A DNA stretch of 45,371 nucleotides from a virus. The notes beneath the pieces are model-generated. The model worked only from the letters and a program-made list of their open reading frames with translations. It ran no database searches and was not told the origin of the DNA. Both the position numbers and the translations under genes were made by a program. Of this stretch, positions 18,379 through 28,700 are shown one piece after another (positions within the stretch are counted from its first letter, which is position 1; each line of letters begins with the position of its first letter). Where the stretch lies: positions 1 to 45,371 of the IMG/VR virus record IMGVR_UViG_3300021197_001919; one strand, 5' to 3'.

Positions 18379-21300
18379 ATGGCCATCAGAGACTTAATAG
18401 TCCTAAACACCACTCAGAGTAGACTGGAGCCCCAGCAGGGTTCAGATACCGTCAGACTCAAGGGAGGTTCGGACGAACTACTTAGAATTAGTGACTCATC
18501 AGACGTCGCTGTATTGACTATAAACACTTTATCTCCAGGATTAAACATCGTGGGTACAATCACTGGTAGTGATTTTTCAGGCAGTGGAGCAACCACAGCT
18601 TCTCTAACACATGTACTGGTTGATGGTATGACTGGTGATGCAAACCAGTTAGTCAATGTGATCCCAACAGATTCAGTTTCTAGCTCAGCACAACTAGCTG
18701 TTGCTATATCAGGTTCATGGCAAGGTGAATTTTCTAGTAGTGCAAAACTTTTTATTGGTGGAGGAGTATCCGGATCAGAAGAATCAACTGGTTCATTTGG
18801 TTTAGTGAAATCCACAACTCTTTTTGGAAATGCTTCTGAGATCAGAAACGTTACCAACCCAGGAACCATATCCGGTTCGGCTTCAACTTTTTACAGTGAG
18901 GATATTTCAGATGATATATCCGGATCTTGGAGAAACATACTAGAGTATTCAGGAAGCTATGATGCTCAATTACGTTCTGGATCATCAGACAATCTATTGA
19001 TCAACACGACACTATCAGGTTCAGAGGCATCAACCGGCTCTTTTGACAATTTATTTGTAGAGACTTCCATGAGTGGGGACGGAACATATCTCACTGGTAT
19101 CATAACTGCAGGCACAATCAGCCAATCCAGTAATGGAATATTTGACGGAAACTCATTAATTGGACAAGAGATATCCGGATCCTTTTTGGGATTTGTCTCG
19201 AGTTCAGGTACCGGTTCGGATGCATTGAATGTATTTGGGCAGATATCAGGCAGCTCTATCTCTACGGGATCATTTGATCGTTTAGCTGGACGCCTCAGAG
19301 GTGATGGATCACAAATAACCAATATAATAAAACCGGGATTGATTTCTAGTTCAGCACAACTATTTAATCCAACACCAGTCAGTAGTACTACATATGCCCA
19401 GTACAGAGGACCATCACACACATCAGGGTCATCCCTTTCGTTGGTATCATCCAGTATGTTGTTAGTGGTTTCAACTTCATTTAGCGGCTCAGCTACTTCA
19501 ACGGGTTCATTTGATGTATTGAGTGTGGATACGTTCACGGGAGATGGATCTGAGATATCAGGGTTAAACATTCCATCTGGAGCACTTTCAAGTTCCGCGG
19601 ATCTAACCGATGCTAGTGGTTCATGGTTGGAAACTTCATCGAGTCTAGTGGCTCAGTTGATCGCTTCGGCCTCCGGTCTAGTCAATCAAGACGTCACGTC
19701 TGGTAGCAGTCCATATTTCCAAGAGGTCAATGTAACCGACACAATAATTTATAACCAGCTGGTTATCAGTCAATCCAATGTGAACTACACGAGTAGTATG
19801 GCTGGAGGATCTACTCAGTTTGGTGATGATACGACTGATACTCACGAGATGACGGGATCATTGAACATAAGGGGTCACTCCAACATAAAGGCGTTTAGAT
19901 TTAACGGTGCAAAATACGAAAACTCGTTTCAGCCAAGTGGATCGGATTTCTTTGCCACTGTTAGCTCATCCGCACAGACCAACGACAAGGCAATGATTCC
20001 ACCACGACAGAGCGGAAGCTCAGCTGGGTACACGTTATCAGCTTGGATCCAAGATACGGCTCCTTCACGATCGCGATCTGGAGGATACAACAGCAACACA
20101 AATAATTACGAGTCGGGGATAGGTTCTGGCGTGGGAGGTAGACCGCAAACTGGACAACCTTACTACGATGGAACGAAGAGGGGAATCATAACGTTCTTGA
20201 GAACCTCCATGAACACCAACAGTACTCATGATGGTGGAATTGCATACACAGCGGGCAGAATACAAGCTACAGATAACGATGGCGGCAATCGAACACTCAC
20301 TGGTAACAGAAGAATTGATGATGGTCAGTGGCATCACGTAGTACTTACCGTACAACAACAAGCATCAATGAGTATATACATAGATGGTGTGTTTGACGAA
20401 TCTTACGACAGCTTTGGTAATTTTATGAGAAATCGTGAAAATATGGTCATTGGAAGTCATCTAACTCAATATACTGGTAATTTTAGTTGGGCCTTTGATG
20501 GAATGATCACTGATGCGGCAATGCACGATTACGTCATGTCAGCATCTACCGTTGCTGAGATATACAACGGAGGCGCTCCAGTAAACCTATTGGAACCGGT
20601 AGGAACCTACACACAAGAAATAGTTGATGGTATGTGGGGATACTACAGAATGGGAGACGTCACGCCTCTCAGCAGTGGTTCAGCTTTTGCATCCGCTTCA
20701 TATTTTCCCGAGGGACGTTCTGGAGGGTATGGACCTGGTTGGGAATTAAACAATGCAGCAAGTTCTAGTTATCTAACGCTTTATAGTTATGGATCGGGTC
20801 TTGCAAATGGAACAATTGGTCAGATCAGTGGTTCAAGCTACGAGGTCAATCCCTCAGTAACACCATCAAGAGATATGATCACGGTGATTGGAAACATATC
20901 GGGTTCTTCAGTCTCATCAGCATCCTTTGGAGCCTTTAGTGGGTCGGGAGATGGATTGACACAAGTGAACTTTACATCTTCCAGGATGTCACAGACTCAA
21001 TTTGGAGATCAAGTAGAAGCATTCCACATCCCAACAGGATCAACGGAAGAGAGACCAACTACAATTGATCCATCCAGAGACTTTTCGACCGGTAGTATAG
21101 CACCATACGTTTCTGCTAGTGGACTCATGAGATTCAATTCAACTCTAAGTAACTTTGAGGGTTGGGATGGTATAAACTGGATCACCATGGTGGAAGGTTC
21201 AGCAAACACTGAGGCCACAACCATTAGTGGTAGTATAGTGATATCCGGAAGTGTTCCAGGTCAGAGAGCATTAGCTGGAGGAGCTAGAAATTCTGACAGT

Positions 21301-22128
21301 GCCGATACAAAAAACATTGATGCTTTCACGATATCAACATTTGGTAATGCCACCGATTATGGGGATCTCACAGGAGTCACAAAAGGTCCATCTGGTCTAT
21401 CGGATGGAATTCACGATAGAGGAGTATTTGCAGGAGCCCTAACGTCAGCAACTGAGACTATGGAACTAATTAGTTTGACCATACCAGGCAATTCGGTAGA
21501 TTTTGGTGATCTAGGAGCATCTGGACAATTCTGTTCAGCTTGTTCAAATGGTTCAGATTCCGTCGGAGTAATATTTGGTGTAGGAAATGCAGTCACGATG
21601 GAATTTATAAACATAAGGGTCTTGGGAGACGCTATAGATTTTGGAGACTCAACTCAGGTTAGAAAATTTTCTGGAGCTACCTCTAATGGAAAAAATAATA
21701 GAGGGATAGTAGCAGGAGGACAAGGTCCAATCGTATCTGATATTGATCTCATTACAATTTCAACTAAGGGTGATGCTACTAAGTTTGGAGATTTAGCAAA
21801 TGCAGCTCAGTATGCAGGAATGGTTTCAAATGATACGGGCGAGAGAGGAGTAAAGTTTGGAGATGTACCATCTACCGCTTTTATGGAATACATCACTATA
21901 TCAACACTTGGTGATGCGGCTATTTTTGATGGACGCCTGCCAGGAAAAGCTAGAGAAACTTCCGGTGTTTCAAATGGTGTTGGTGAGCGAGCAGTAATTA
22001 TTGGAAACGGGGACGGAGATGCCACAAATCAAACCTTCACAATTTCTACATCTGGCAATGCGGTTGATTTTGGTGAATTGACGGCGGTTGGAGATCTACA
22101 CGGTAGTTTATCAAACGGAGCACAATAA
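18379..22128 (+). CDS. Giant adhesin with LamG-like domain and one six-repeat propeller cassette, 1249 aa
   Basis: The N-terminus MAIRDLIVLNTTQSRLEPQQ, then GSDTVRLKG, is shared with the genes at 22132 and 25785. Residues about 60-480 are fibre repeats of the form F-x-G-(D/N)-x-S/A-x-(L/I)-x-N(V/I), then ISSSAQL, then ISGSWQG. About residues 505-730 form a LamG/concanavalin-A-like domain, with GYTLSAWIQD, DGQWHHVVLTV, MSIYIDGV and a closing AEIYNGG. From residue 963 to the end there are six kelch-like repeats of about 48 residues with core TIST-x-GNA-x-DFGDL and SNG. Probable role: receptor or glycan-binding head of a virion fibre. LamG and kelch-like assignments rest on motif pattern; ligands are unknown. 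Confidence 0.85.
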   Translation: MAIRDLIVLNTTQSRLEPQQGSDTVRLKGGSDELLRISDSSDVAVLTINTLSPGLNIVGTITGSDFSGSGATTASLTHVLVDGMTGDANQLVNVIPTDSVSSSAQLAVAISGSWQGEFSSSAKLFIGGGVSGSEESTGSFGLVKSTTLFGNASEIRNVTNPGTISGSASTFYSEDISDDISGSWRNILEYSGSYDAQLRSGSSDNLLINTTLSGSEASTGSFDNLFVETSMSGDGTYLTGIITAGTISQSSNGIFDGNSLIGQEISGSFLGFVSSSGTGSDALNVFGQISGSSISTGSFDRLAGRLRGDGSQITNIIKPGLISSSAQLFNPTPVSSTTYAQYRGPSHTSGSSLSLVSSSMLLVVSTSFSGSATSTGSFDVLSVDTFTGDGSEISGLNIPSGALSSSADLTDASGSWLETSSSLVAQLIASASGLVNQDVTSGSSPYFQEVNVTDTIIYNQLVISQSNVNYTSSMAGGSTQFGDDTTDTHEMTGSLNIRGHSNIKAFRFNGAKYENSFQPSGSDFFATVSSSAQTNDKAMIPPRQSGSSAGYTLSAWIQDTAPSRSRSGGYNSNTNNYESGIGSGVGGRPQTGQPYYDGTKRGIITFLRTSMNTNSTHDGGIAYTAGRIQATDNDGGNRTLTGNRRIDDGQWHHVVLTVQQQASMSIYIDGVFDESYDSFGNFMRNRENMVIGSHLTQYTGNFSWAFDGMITDAAMHDYVMSASTVAEIYNGGAPVNLLEPVGTYTQEIVDGMWGYYRMGDVTPLSSGSAFASASYFPEGRSGGYGPGWELNNAASSSYLTLYSYGSGLANGTIGQISGSSYEVNPSVTPSRDMITVIGNISGSSVSSASFGAFSGSGDGLTQVNFTSSRMSQTQFGDQVEAFHIPTGSTEERPTTIDPSRDFSTGSIAPYVSASGLMRFNSTLSNFEGWDGINWITMVEGSANTEATTISGSIVISGSVPGQRALAGGARNSDSADTKNIDAFTISTFGNATDYGDLTGVTKGPSGLSDGIHDRGVFAGALTSATETMELISLTIPGNSVDFGDLGASGQFCSACSNGSDSVGVIFGVGNAVTMEFINIRVLGDAIDFGDSTQVRKFSGATSNGKNNRGIVAGGQGPIVSDIDLITISTKGDATKFGDLANAAQYAGMVSNDTGERGVKFGDVPSTAFMEYITISTLGDAAIFDGRLPGKARETSGVSNGVGERAVIIGNGDGDATNQTFTISTSGNAVDFGELTAVGDLHGSLSNGAQ
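21265..22125 (+). repeat. Kelch-like cassette, six repeats (287 aa)
   Basis: Begins after the lead-in SVPGQR and runs to the stop. I count six units of about 45-51 residues, opening at RALAGG, RGVFAG, VGVIFG, RGIVAGG, RGVKFG and RAVIIG. Each unit carries an I/L-T-I-S-type strand, GN/GD-A, a DFG-like turn (DYGDL, DFGDL, DFGDS, KFGDL, IFDGR, DFGEL) and SNG or SDG near its end. Confidence 0.8.
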
Positions 22129-22131
22129 GAC

Positions 22132-25100
22132 ATGGCAACTAAAGATATAGTATTACTCAACCCCACTAGTTCCAAACTAGAAGCCCAACAGGGTACCGAT
22201 ACAGTACGGATCAAGGGAGATTCTTCCATGATCTTTTCTGTGGAGAGAACAACAAATGAGAGAATATTTGGAGTAGCTACCGAGACGGCAAGTATAGTAT
22301 CACCAGCCATAACTGCGTCAGGTGCAATCACGATGTCCGGAACAGGATCGTTTGGTAGAATGGAAGCAACACTCTATCAGGGAGATGCATCGACTGTATC
22401 CTTTACGTTACCAGAAAATTTAGTCAGTAGTTCAGTACAGTTAGGTTCCAACATATCTGGTTCCTGGGGAGGAGATCTCTCTCAATCCGAATTCACATAT
22501 CCGGAATACGTAGCTGGTACAGAATCAGGACTGACCTTTGTATCAGGAGGACTCACGGGATCTGTGAGCTCGACAGCTTCCTTTGGGAGAGTCGAGGCTG
22601 ATATTATAGTAGGTGATGCGTCCCAACTAACCAATCTATTTGAAACAGATACGATCAGTGGATCAACACAACTCCGCACAACAATATCAGGATCCTGGCA
22701 ATCATACTTCAGTAGTTCGGATCAAGTTTATATCAGTGGAGGTGTCTCGAGTTCAATCACACAGACTTCTTCATTTGGTCATGTCGTCGCTAATTCTTTC
22801 ACCGGTGACGGCTCTGGAATAACCAAGAGCTCTTTCATCCCGGACAAAGCAATCAGTAGTTCCATCCAGATAGGAAATCAAAACATTTCGGGTTCATGGC
22901 AGGGCATCACGTCTGGTTCCGACCAGTTGTTCATCTCAGGAGGACTCACATCCTCTCATGGACCATTCAATAGTTCATCATTTGAATTTGGTGCCGACTC
23001 ACCATTATCTTTCTTCAAGCTAGGAAGCACTGCAGGTTACAAGATGATCTACAACAGTGGTTCAACCATGGGGGCCTGGATAAAAATTAAGGGTCCGGGC
23101 TATCCTAATTCAGAGAATAGAGGCGAATATGCCATCACCGGTGACGATCAACAAAATCGACAATTTCACATCTCGTCCAACAACAATACAAACTATGGCA
23201 AAGTCAACTATCTAAACTATCCTTACACAAAAGGTGGAAACGCTACTTCAACAACCCGTTTGACTGCTGATGAGTGGCATTGGGTCGTAGTAGCCACGAG
23301 AGATCGCAATGGATTTGGCGGTGATGTAGGGATCCGGATATACGTTGACGGAAGACTTGACGGTACTGGCGAGTTAGGTAATTCATCAACCGATCAACCA
23401 TTTGAGATCGATCAGTTAGGTCATAAGGGCTCTTTTACCGGTAATGCAGTTATGGATGGATTCATAACAGAGTTTGCAGTCTGGGACACAGCACTATCGA
23501 GCAGTATGATTGAAGAGCTGTACAATGCAGGTAATGGAGCGGACGCCATGGTTCCACGAGGAACCTATACGGCACATCACACCGCCAGTCTACACCTCTA
23601 CTATAGAATGGGTGATCCTGAGGAAACATCAGGTGGTCAGACGGTACCAGAGTACAATGGATCTAGATGGTTTGTACCAAACATAGCAAGTGCCAGTTAC
23701 GTAACCGCTTCTTCACACAACATGTCACTTACCTCATCAGTAGCTGGATTGGGTAACGTGCCTCACTCCGCTAACAGGTTTGAGACGGTTGTCGCAAATA
23801 CATTTACGGGAGATGGAACCGCACTAACCAATGTGTTACCTGCTGGATTCCTTAGCAGCTCAGAACAATGGGCCAGTGAAGTCACGGGTGCATGGCAGGG
23901 CATCCTATCGAGTTCCGAACAATTATTGATCTCCGGAGGAGTATCGAGCTCAGCTGCTAGAGCATCAAGTTTTTCTAAAGTCGAGGCAAACACCTTGGTT
24001 GGAGATGGATCAGCACTCAAGGGAATCTTTACCAGTGGTGAAATATCATCATCCGTGCAGATACAAGCAGAACTGACCGGATCATCCCATTGGGGTAATG
24101 TATCAACAGCTTCATTGACCACTATACTCACTCAATTTAATCAAGATGTATCACCAGGAGGTTCACCAACTTTTAACACTGTTCAAGTGAGTGGGTCAAT
24201 AAGAGCAGCCACGATGATACTCAGCAGTTCTACTTCTTTCTATACATCATCAAAAGCATCTGGTTCAACCAACATGGGTAACTCAACGGATGACATTCAC
24301 TCATTTACTGGATCACTATTTTTGTCAGGAGCTCATGCTGATCTGTTTGGAAACGTAAGTAGTACATCAACAGCCTCATTTGCTGAATTTGCAGGTGATG
24401 CTACTGGACTAATATTCACTGGAACTACACCAACTGCTAGTTTTGTAGATCCTCTTGATGCCCTGAGAGCTCAAGACTCTGAAGGTGCCCAAACAGGTTC
24501 CTTTACAATACCAAGTGGGGTCACGGGAAACTATTCTGTTCATTCCGGAAGTCTCTTGGTGAATAAGGGTAGGAGAGATGCAGATACTGGTGAAGCTCTA
24601 CTGAGACATAACATTATAGCCGAGAATACAAATTTTCAATACTTTGCGACATCAGGAAGTGCAACAGCCTACCAATCAGGTTCAACACATACCACTGATG
24701 CAACGGGTTCTGGTCTCACGGGATACGATCCCATATCAGCATCTTCGTATAGTCCACCATCACCACATGGTAGTCTCACGCATCAATTTTTTGAAATGTG
24801 GGATGGCCTCAACTACAGACCGTTCATCACGGGTTCTGTACAGGTTGGCGAGAGAGCAGTTACGGTAAGTGGATATCAAGTGTATAACGCTAAGGGCATG
24901 ACCTATCTCACAATTTCCCACGGAGGTACTACGGTAGATTTTGGAGAGATCTCCGGTAATGCAGGATTAAATAATCTTGGAGCAATGTCAAATGGTGTAA
25001 ATGAAAGAGGTGTCACGACAACACAACCAACATCTCCAAACAACAAGGGAATAGAATTTATTACAATCAGCACTCCATCCAACGCAACAGATTTTGGACT

Positions 25101-25740
25101 ATTGGCCTTTAACAAACTGTATCAAGCTGCTAGCAGTGGTACAAATGATCGAGGAATCTTCAGTGGAAAGGAAAAGTCAACAGCCCAACCATACCAGTAC
25201 GTCACGATATCAACGACCGGTAATGCAGCTGCCTTTGGAGATTCTTTTCAAGCAGGTACTTTGGGTGCAATGGCATCTAATGGTACAAACGGCAGGGCTC
25301 TACAGAGTGCCGGATCTGCAACAACTGGTATTGACAGAAAGGGTATAGAGTTCCTAACGATGCACACTCTTAGTAATGCATTAGACTTTGCAGACATGAC
25401 GGTAGCTAATCTTAACCGAACTGCACTATCCAATGACACCAACAATAGAGCTTTGTTTTTGGGAGGAGCAACAATCAACACAATAGATTATGTTGATGTG
25501 AGTACGATAGCAAACGCTACGGATTTTGGAGATCTGGCTGGTACAAACGTTGAAGGAGCTGCAACGTCCAACGGAACCAACGATAGAGGAGTTGTGATGG
25601 GAAAAGGAGAACCCGGCAAGCGTAGCATTTCAGCAGCTGCTATTGAATTCGTCACGATATCCACTCCTGGTAACGCAATCGTGTATGGAGAGAATTCAAA
25701 CTTGGGTTCAATGCAACCAATGTCCAATGGTGCAAAATAA
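22132..25740 (+). CDS. Giant adhesin paralogue with LamG-like domain and one propeller cassette, 1202 aa
   Basis: Starts three bases after the previous stop. The N-terminus MATKDIVLLNPTSSKLEAQQ, then GTDTVRIKG, is clearly homologous to its neighbours. Residues about 70-280 and 530-700 are F-x-GD(G/A)S-x-L / ISSS-x-QL / ISGSWQ fibre repeats. About 283-467 is a LamG-like domain (TMGAWIKIKG, TADEWHWVVVATRD, IRIYVDGRLDG, and a closing IEELYNAGNG). Residues 908-1202 form a six-repeat cassette. Architecture matches the 1249-residue gene upstream, so the two arose by duplication, but the LamG and propeller sequences have diverged strongly while the first 35 residues have not. That pattern fits a fixed virion attachment site with changing receptor heads. 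Confidence 0.85.
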   Translation: MATKDIVLLNPTSSKLEAQQGTDTVRIKGDSSMIFSVERTTNERIFGVATETASIVSPAITASGAITMSGTGSFGRMEATLYQGDASTVSFTLPENLVSSSVQLGSNISGSWGGDLSQSEFTYPEYVAGTESGLTFVSGGLTGSVSSTASFGRVEADIIVGDASQLTNLFETDTISGSTQLRTTISGSWQSYFSSSDQVYISGGVSSSITQTSSFGHVVANSFTGDGSGITKSSFIPDKAISSSIQIGNQNISGSWQGITSGSDQLFISGGLTSSHGPFNSSSFEFGADSPLSFFKLGSTAGYKMIYNSGSTMGAWIKIKGPGYPNSENRGEYAITGDDQQNRQFHISSNNNTNYGKVNYLNYPYTKGGNATSTTRLTADEWHWVVVATRDRNGFGGDVGIRIYVDGRLDGTGELGNSSTDQPFEIDQLGHKGSFTGNAVMDGFITEFAVWDTALSSSMIEELYNAGNGADAMVPRGTYTAHHTASLHLYYRMGDPEETSGGQTVPEYNGSRWFVPNIASASYVTASSHNMSLTSSVAGLGNVPHSANRFETVVANTFTGDGTALTNVLPAGFLSSSEQWASEVTGAWQGILSSSEQLLISGGVSSSAARASSFSKVEANTLVGDGSALKGIFTSGEISSSVQIQAELTGSSHWGNVSTASLTTILTQFNQDVSPGGSPTFNTVQVSGSIRAATMILSSSTSFYTSSKASGSTNMGNSTDDIHSFTGSLFLSGAHADLFGNVSSTSTASFAEFAGDATGLIFTGTTPTASFVDPLDALRAQDSEGAQTGSFTIPSGVTGNYSVHSGSLLVNKGRRDADTGEALLRHNIIAENTNFQYFATSGSATAYQSGSTHTTDATGSGLTGYDPISASSYSPPSPHGSLTHQFFEMWDGLNYRPFITGSVQVGERAVTVSGYQVYNAKGMTYLTISHGGTTVDFGEISGNAGLNNLGAMSNGVNERGVTTTQPTSPNNKGIEFITISTPSNATDFGLLAFNKLYQAASSGTNDRGIFSGKEKSTAQPYQYVTISTTGNAAAFGDSFQAGTLGAMASNGTNGRALQSAGSATTGIDRKGIEFLTMHTLSNALDFADMTVANLNRTALSNDTNNRALFLGGATINTIDYVDVSTIANATDFGDLAGTNVEGAATSNGTNDRGVVMGKGEPGKRSISAAAIEFVTISTPGNAIVYGENSNLGSMQPMSNGAK
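24853..25737 (+). repeat. Kelch-like cassette, six repeats (295 aa)
   Basis: Follows the lead-in VQVGER. Six units open at RAVTVSG, RGVTTTQ, RGIFSGK, RALQSAG, RALFLGG and RGVVMGK. The core TIST-x-xNA-x-DFG is recognisable in each, with variants such as TMHTLSNALDFAD and DVSTIANATDFGD. The last unit ends SNGAK at the stop codon. Confidence 0.8.
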
Positions 25741-25784
25741 CAAAAAAGTAAACTTTAAGATAATTATTCAATAGGAAGACCTAC

Positions 25785-28700
25785 ATGGCAATCAAAGATC
25801 TCATAGTATTAAACGAAACAGATTCCAAACTGGAAGCTCAACAGGGCACAGATACTGCTCGGATTAAAGGTACGTCCAGAACGGTTTTGGATATAGTATC
25901 CGATGATGAAGTTTCAGTACTAAAAGTCAATAGTTCCGGAAGTGAAGTCGTGATGGGAGGACCAGTAACGATGTCCGGCGACATATCGGGTAGTTTACCC
26001 ACCGCATCTATGGGTCATGCTAAAGCGGCAGTCTTCACGGGAGATGGATCAGAACTCACTGGAATAATCACTCCTGATACCGTGAGTAGTTCGTTGCAGC
26101 TAGCTGACGTAATCTCGGGATCATGGCAAACTGAACTCTCTAGTTCAGATCTAGTCTTTGTTGACGGAGGTATATCAGGCTCGGGTGTTTCTACGGGTTC
26201 GTTTGGAAGATTTATAGCCGTGGATACATTTGCTGGAGAAGGAACACAATTATCAAATGTCCCGTTCAATGGAATAGTATCGAGTTCCACACAGATAGGT
26301 CAAGACACTTCGGGTAGTTTTCTGGGTCAACTCAGTGGAACTGCGCCGGCACAAACATTTATTGGAGGAGGAGTATCAGCTTCTCTGAACTCCAGTAGTT
26401 CACTCCATTCAGTTGTAGCTTCCTTTGAAGGAGATGCTTCACAACTCACGGGTATGGATTTACCTCACGGATTAATAAGTAGCTCCGCTCAACTACCAGA
26501 TGTTTCTGGATCTTATGTTGGTCTATTTGTTTCAGGGTCAGTCATAGAGCTGAATAAGGGCTTGAAGGCTGCGGGATCAGGAGGAGTCAGTGGTTCAAAT
26601 GCAGGTCCTGGTGGTCAGAAAGCAATCTTTTCCGGCTTTAATAATAACGAAATTCAACACGTTACGATCAGCACATTAGGTGATACTGCAGATTTTGGTG
26701 ATCTTACCGAAACTTTGAGGTATGGTGGTGTTATATCCAACGGATCAAATGACAGGGGTATAATAGCTGGAGATTACCCAAGCACAAATACAATTAATTA
26801 CGTCACGATATCAATAAATGCAAATGCTCAAGATTTTGGTGATTTGGGTTCATTCAACAATGATAGTAGACACGGTGCAAAGAATTCTATCTCGAATGGT
26901 ACAAACGAGCGGGGCATATTCACCGGTGGAGTTTATCCCAACTATGGGGCCGATATCCATCAGTTCATAACGATATCCACCTTAGGTAATGCAAAACTTT
27001 TTGGTAATTTAGAAACCACAATGTTCAATATAGGGGCCCATGGAACCTCAAATCAAACAAACGAGAGAGGAATCATAGATGTCAGACAGGTGATGGAATA
27101 CATCACGATATCTACGTTGGGAGACTCTGCTTTTTTTGGGAACCATCTAGAAGATGGAACCACAGGTGGATTTGGTCGCATAGGACACACATCGAACGGT
27201 ACCGATAACAGGGCAGTCCGAGGAGGTACAAACTCTACTACTATAGCATATCACACCTTAGCAACTAACAGTGATAGTTTAGATTTTGGAGATTTCACTG
27301 AAACTTTTGGTACGGGAAACACCGCAACCTCTAACACTACGGATCAAAGAGGACTTTTTACTCAAGGCAATTCAACAGATACAATGAATTATCTTACGAT
27401 CAATACGTTAGCAAACGCTTTAGATTTTGGTAACTTTGAAGCCGGCTATGGGGGTCACATGGCAGCCTCAAATGCCGGTGCAACTCAACATGTTAGTGAA
27501 CTCTCGGAGATCACATCAAGTACTTTTGTTGGAGATGGAGCGGGTCTGACATTTGATCTACCACTTGGAGCTGTTTCCTCCAGCAGAGATATTGGACATC
27601 ACGTATCTAACTCGTTACACTCTCCAATGGGTGTAGCTGTGAATAATTTGGTGGCCTGGTGGGAAATGGGAGAAAACATAGAGATCTCTGGGACCGTAGG
27701 AGATCCGCAGGCAAAAGTGATCAGAGTGTTTGATAGTTCAGGAAATGGTAATCACCTCATAGCTTCAGGATCAATCTCGGGATCCAACATAGTAACTAGT
27801 TATACGCCATCTGGTAGTACCTATCATAACAACTATACGGGCTCATACAGAGCTCTTGAGTTTGATCGAACCGATCAGTTTCTACAAACAGAAAAACCTT
27901 TTGATGTTTTCTTGAAACCACAATTCACAATATCGTTTTGGTTCCGTGGTAATCTTGGTGGATACACGCAACAACAAGTATTTTTTCAAAACGGTGTAAT
28001 GGATATAAATGCATACGCCAACTATTTCAATACTACGGTTCATGGTATAACGCTACAATCTCAACAAGTAACCGGTATATCGTATCCCAAGTGGCAACAC
28101 TTCGTAATCACATGTGATAGGGACACGCGTCAAATCAACCTCCATGGCAATAATCAGGGTAATGTTGCTTCCGCGTCCATTGAAGGTCAAGCACCTACGG
28201 GTAAATACTATCACGGTACGAATCAAAGCGGATCAACACTATATGATCGTTATTGGCCTCAAAACGACGATCCCACACCAATCTACGGGAATGCAGCTAA
28301 TCCTTTTAGAATAGGTGCAAATGCAACCCTGAGCAAACTTATAACTGGAAGTTTTGATGACATCGCGATCTACGATAAAGTATTATCTCTAGAAGAGATT
28401 ACAACCCTGTACAACTACGGTACCGGTAGTCATCCCAACGCTATCTCGAGTTCCCATATGGACTCTGTACAAACGGAAATGTTTGTTGGTGGCGGTGTAA
28501 CGACAGGATACAGCTTTAATAACTCACTATCTTCTTCTGCTGGAGGAGATAGAGTGTTGATAGCCGGAGGAACAAATTCTTCAGACACTGATACGGACAC
28601 AATAGAACACATAACTGTGAGCACACCGGGTAATGCTATAGATTTTGGAAATCGCACAGAGGGCAAGTACAACATCTCAGCACTTTCCAACGGTCTCAGA

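Noticed and set aside
18966-19571. 201-codon minus-strand frame within the 1249-residue adhesin gene
   Set aside because: It is the antisense shadow of repetitive sense coding sequence, with no independent promoter, ribosome site or domain.
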